A stretch of DNA of 7,082 bases from Defluviicoccus sp. (GTDB lineage: Bacteria; Pseudomonadota; Alphaproteobacteria; MPNO01). The translations under genes and the position numbers were made by a program. How positions within the stretch are numbered: the first letter of the stretch is position 1; every line of letters begins with the position of its first letter. Where the stretch lies: NCBI GenBank assembly GCA_028820945.1, contig JAPPHW010000063.1, positions 1 through 7,082 on the forward strand. Reading direction: 5' to 3'. Below, piece by piece: positions 6,707 to 7,082 of the stretch. Under the pieces are notes generated by a model that was not told the origin of the DNA, searched no databases, and worked only from the letters and a program-made list of their open reading frames with translations.

Positions 6707-7082
6707 ACGCGCCTCCCGAAGAAAACCTCGCCCGCAGCGATTTCCGTCTCGTTGCCCGACGAATCCACAAGGACCATCGCGCCGTCCGCCGTCAAGCGGT
6801 CGAAACGGCCGCTGACCGTCCCCCGCGCGGACCGGGCGGTGGCGATCCCGCCGAGACCGGTCGCGCGCGCGAGCCAGGCGTGGCGCACGGGGCCGAACCC
6901 CTCGTCCAGCCAGCGGAGGTACCAGCGGTCGAAGGCGCCGCAAACCCTCGCGCAGAGCGTCGCGGCCTCGTCGCGTCCGCCCAGATCGGCGGCGGTATCC
7001 GAAACCCCGTCCGGGGTTCGGGCGGCATTGACCCCGATTCCCACCGCGGCCGCCTCGCCATCGGCTTCGATCAGGATACCGG
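6697..7082 (-). CDS. birA: Biotin--[acetyl-CoA-carboxylase] ligase, C-terminal part (5' end outside window)
   Basis: The last 127 codons of a biotin-protein ligase, which activates biotin as biotinyl-AMP and attaches it to the carrier lysine of acetyl-CoA and related carboxylases. Visible: GILIEADGE leading into VGIGVNAA (the catalytic-core strand with the family motif GIGVN), a helical stretch ending in [13 protein letters not shown] (the usual R-x-x-WL-x-RA-x-GLG), then the small C-terminal SH3-like domain with [20 protein letters not shown] and EIAAGEVFF. The protein ends RRVCC. The biotin-binding GRGRxGR-type motif and any N-terminal DNA-binding domain lie beyond the right edge, so I cannot say whether it is also a repressor; alphaproteobacterial forms often lack the DNA-binding domain. 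Its stop overlaps the coaX start by 10 bp. Confidence 0.92.
   Translation of the reverse strand, partial: GILIEADGEAAAVGIGVNAARTPDGVSDTAADLGGRDEAATLCARVCGAFDRWYLRWLDEGFGPVRHAWLARATGLGGIATARSARGTVSGRFDRLTADGAMVLVDSSGNETEIAAGEVFFGRRVCC
6712..6717 (-). promoter_or_regulatory. Shine-Dalgarno fixing the GTG start of coaX
   Basis: GGGAGG on the minus strand, within the last codons of birA, lies 5 nt before GTG at 6706. The frame stays open upstream without a better-placed start that would preserve the family N-terminus, so this site decides the call. Confidence 0.65.

Overview
The window looks like chromosomal DNA of a GC-rich alphaproteobacterium (G+C roughly two thirds by eye). This rests on the run birA - coaX - rnj - DUF1467 protein, a core neighbourhood typical of Alphaproteobacteria, and on the third-position G/C bias of every gene. 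I cannot name a genus. All eight genes lie on the minus strand and are tightly packed. I see no rRNA, tRNA, mobile element or CRISPR array, and no gene-free stretch longer than 74 bp.

Read in the direction of transcription (right to left), the first block (7082-3429) is one apparent operon. It holds the C-terminal part of biotin-protein ligase (birA), type III pantothenate kinase (coaX, GTG start overlapping birA by 10 bp), ribonuclease J (rnj, ATGA overlap with coaX), a small two-helix membrane protein of the DUF1467 family (13 bp after rnj), and DNA-3-methyladenine glycosylase I (tag, 5 bp after the DUF1467 gene). In many relatives mce (methylmalonyl-CoA epimerase) sits between rnj and the DUF1467 gene and proS follows. 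Here mce is absent from that position and tag takes the downstream place.

After a 74 bp gap with no visible terminator comes the second block (3354-1). It encodes an ABC importer of the class that works with BMP-type lipoproteins (nucleoside/simple-sugar uptake): a double-cassette ATPase (GTG start), then two different permeases, the first overlapping the ATPase gene by 11 bp and the second starting 1 nt after the first with a TTG codon behind a strong Shine-Dalgarno. The last gene runs off the left edge. No substrate-binding lipoprotein is visible. The second nucleotide-binding domain lacks the Walker A lysine and the Walker B acidic pair, as is usual in this family.

The genes are housekeeping functions (cofactor attachment, CoA synthesis, RNA turnover, base-excision repair) followed by a solute importer. 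I find no convincing undescribed system. The points worth a second look are the altered operon order around DUF1467/tag, the DUF1467 protein of unknown function, and the short tag/ABC junction, which contains a small direct repeat.
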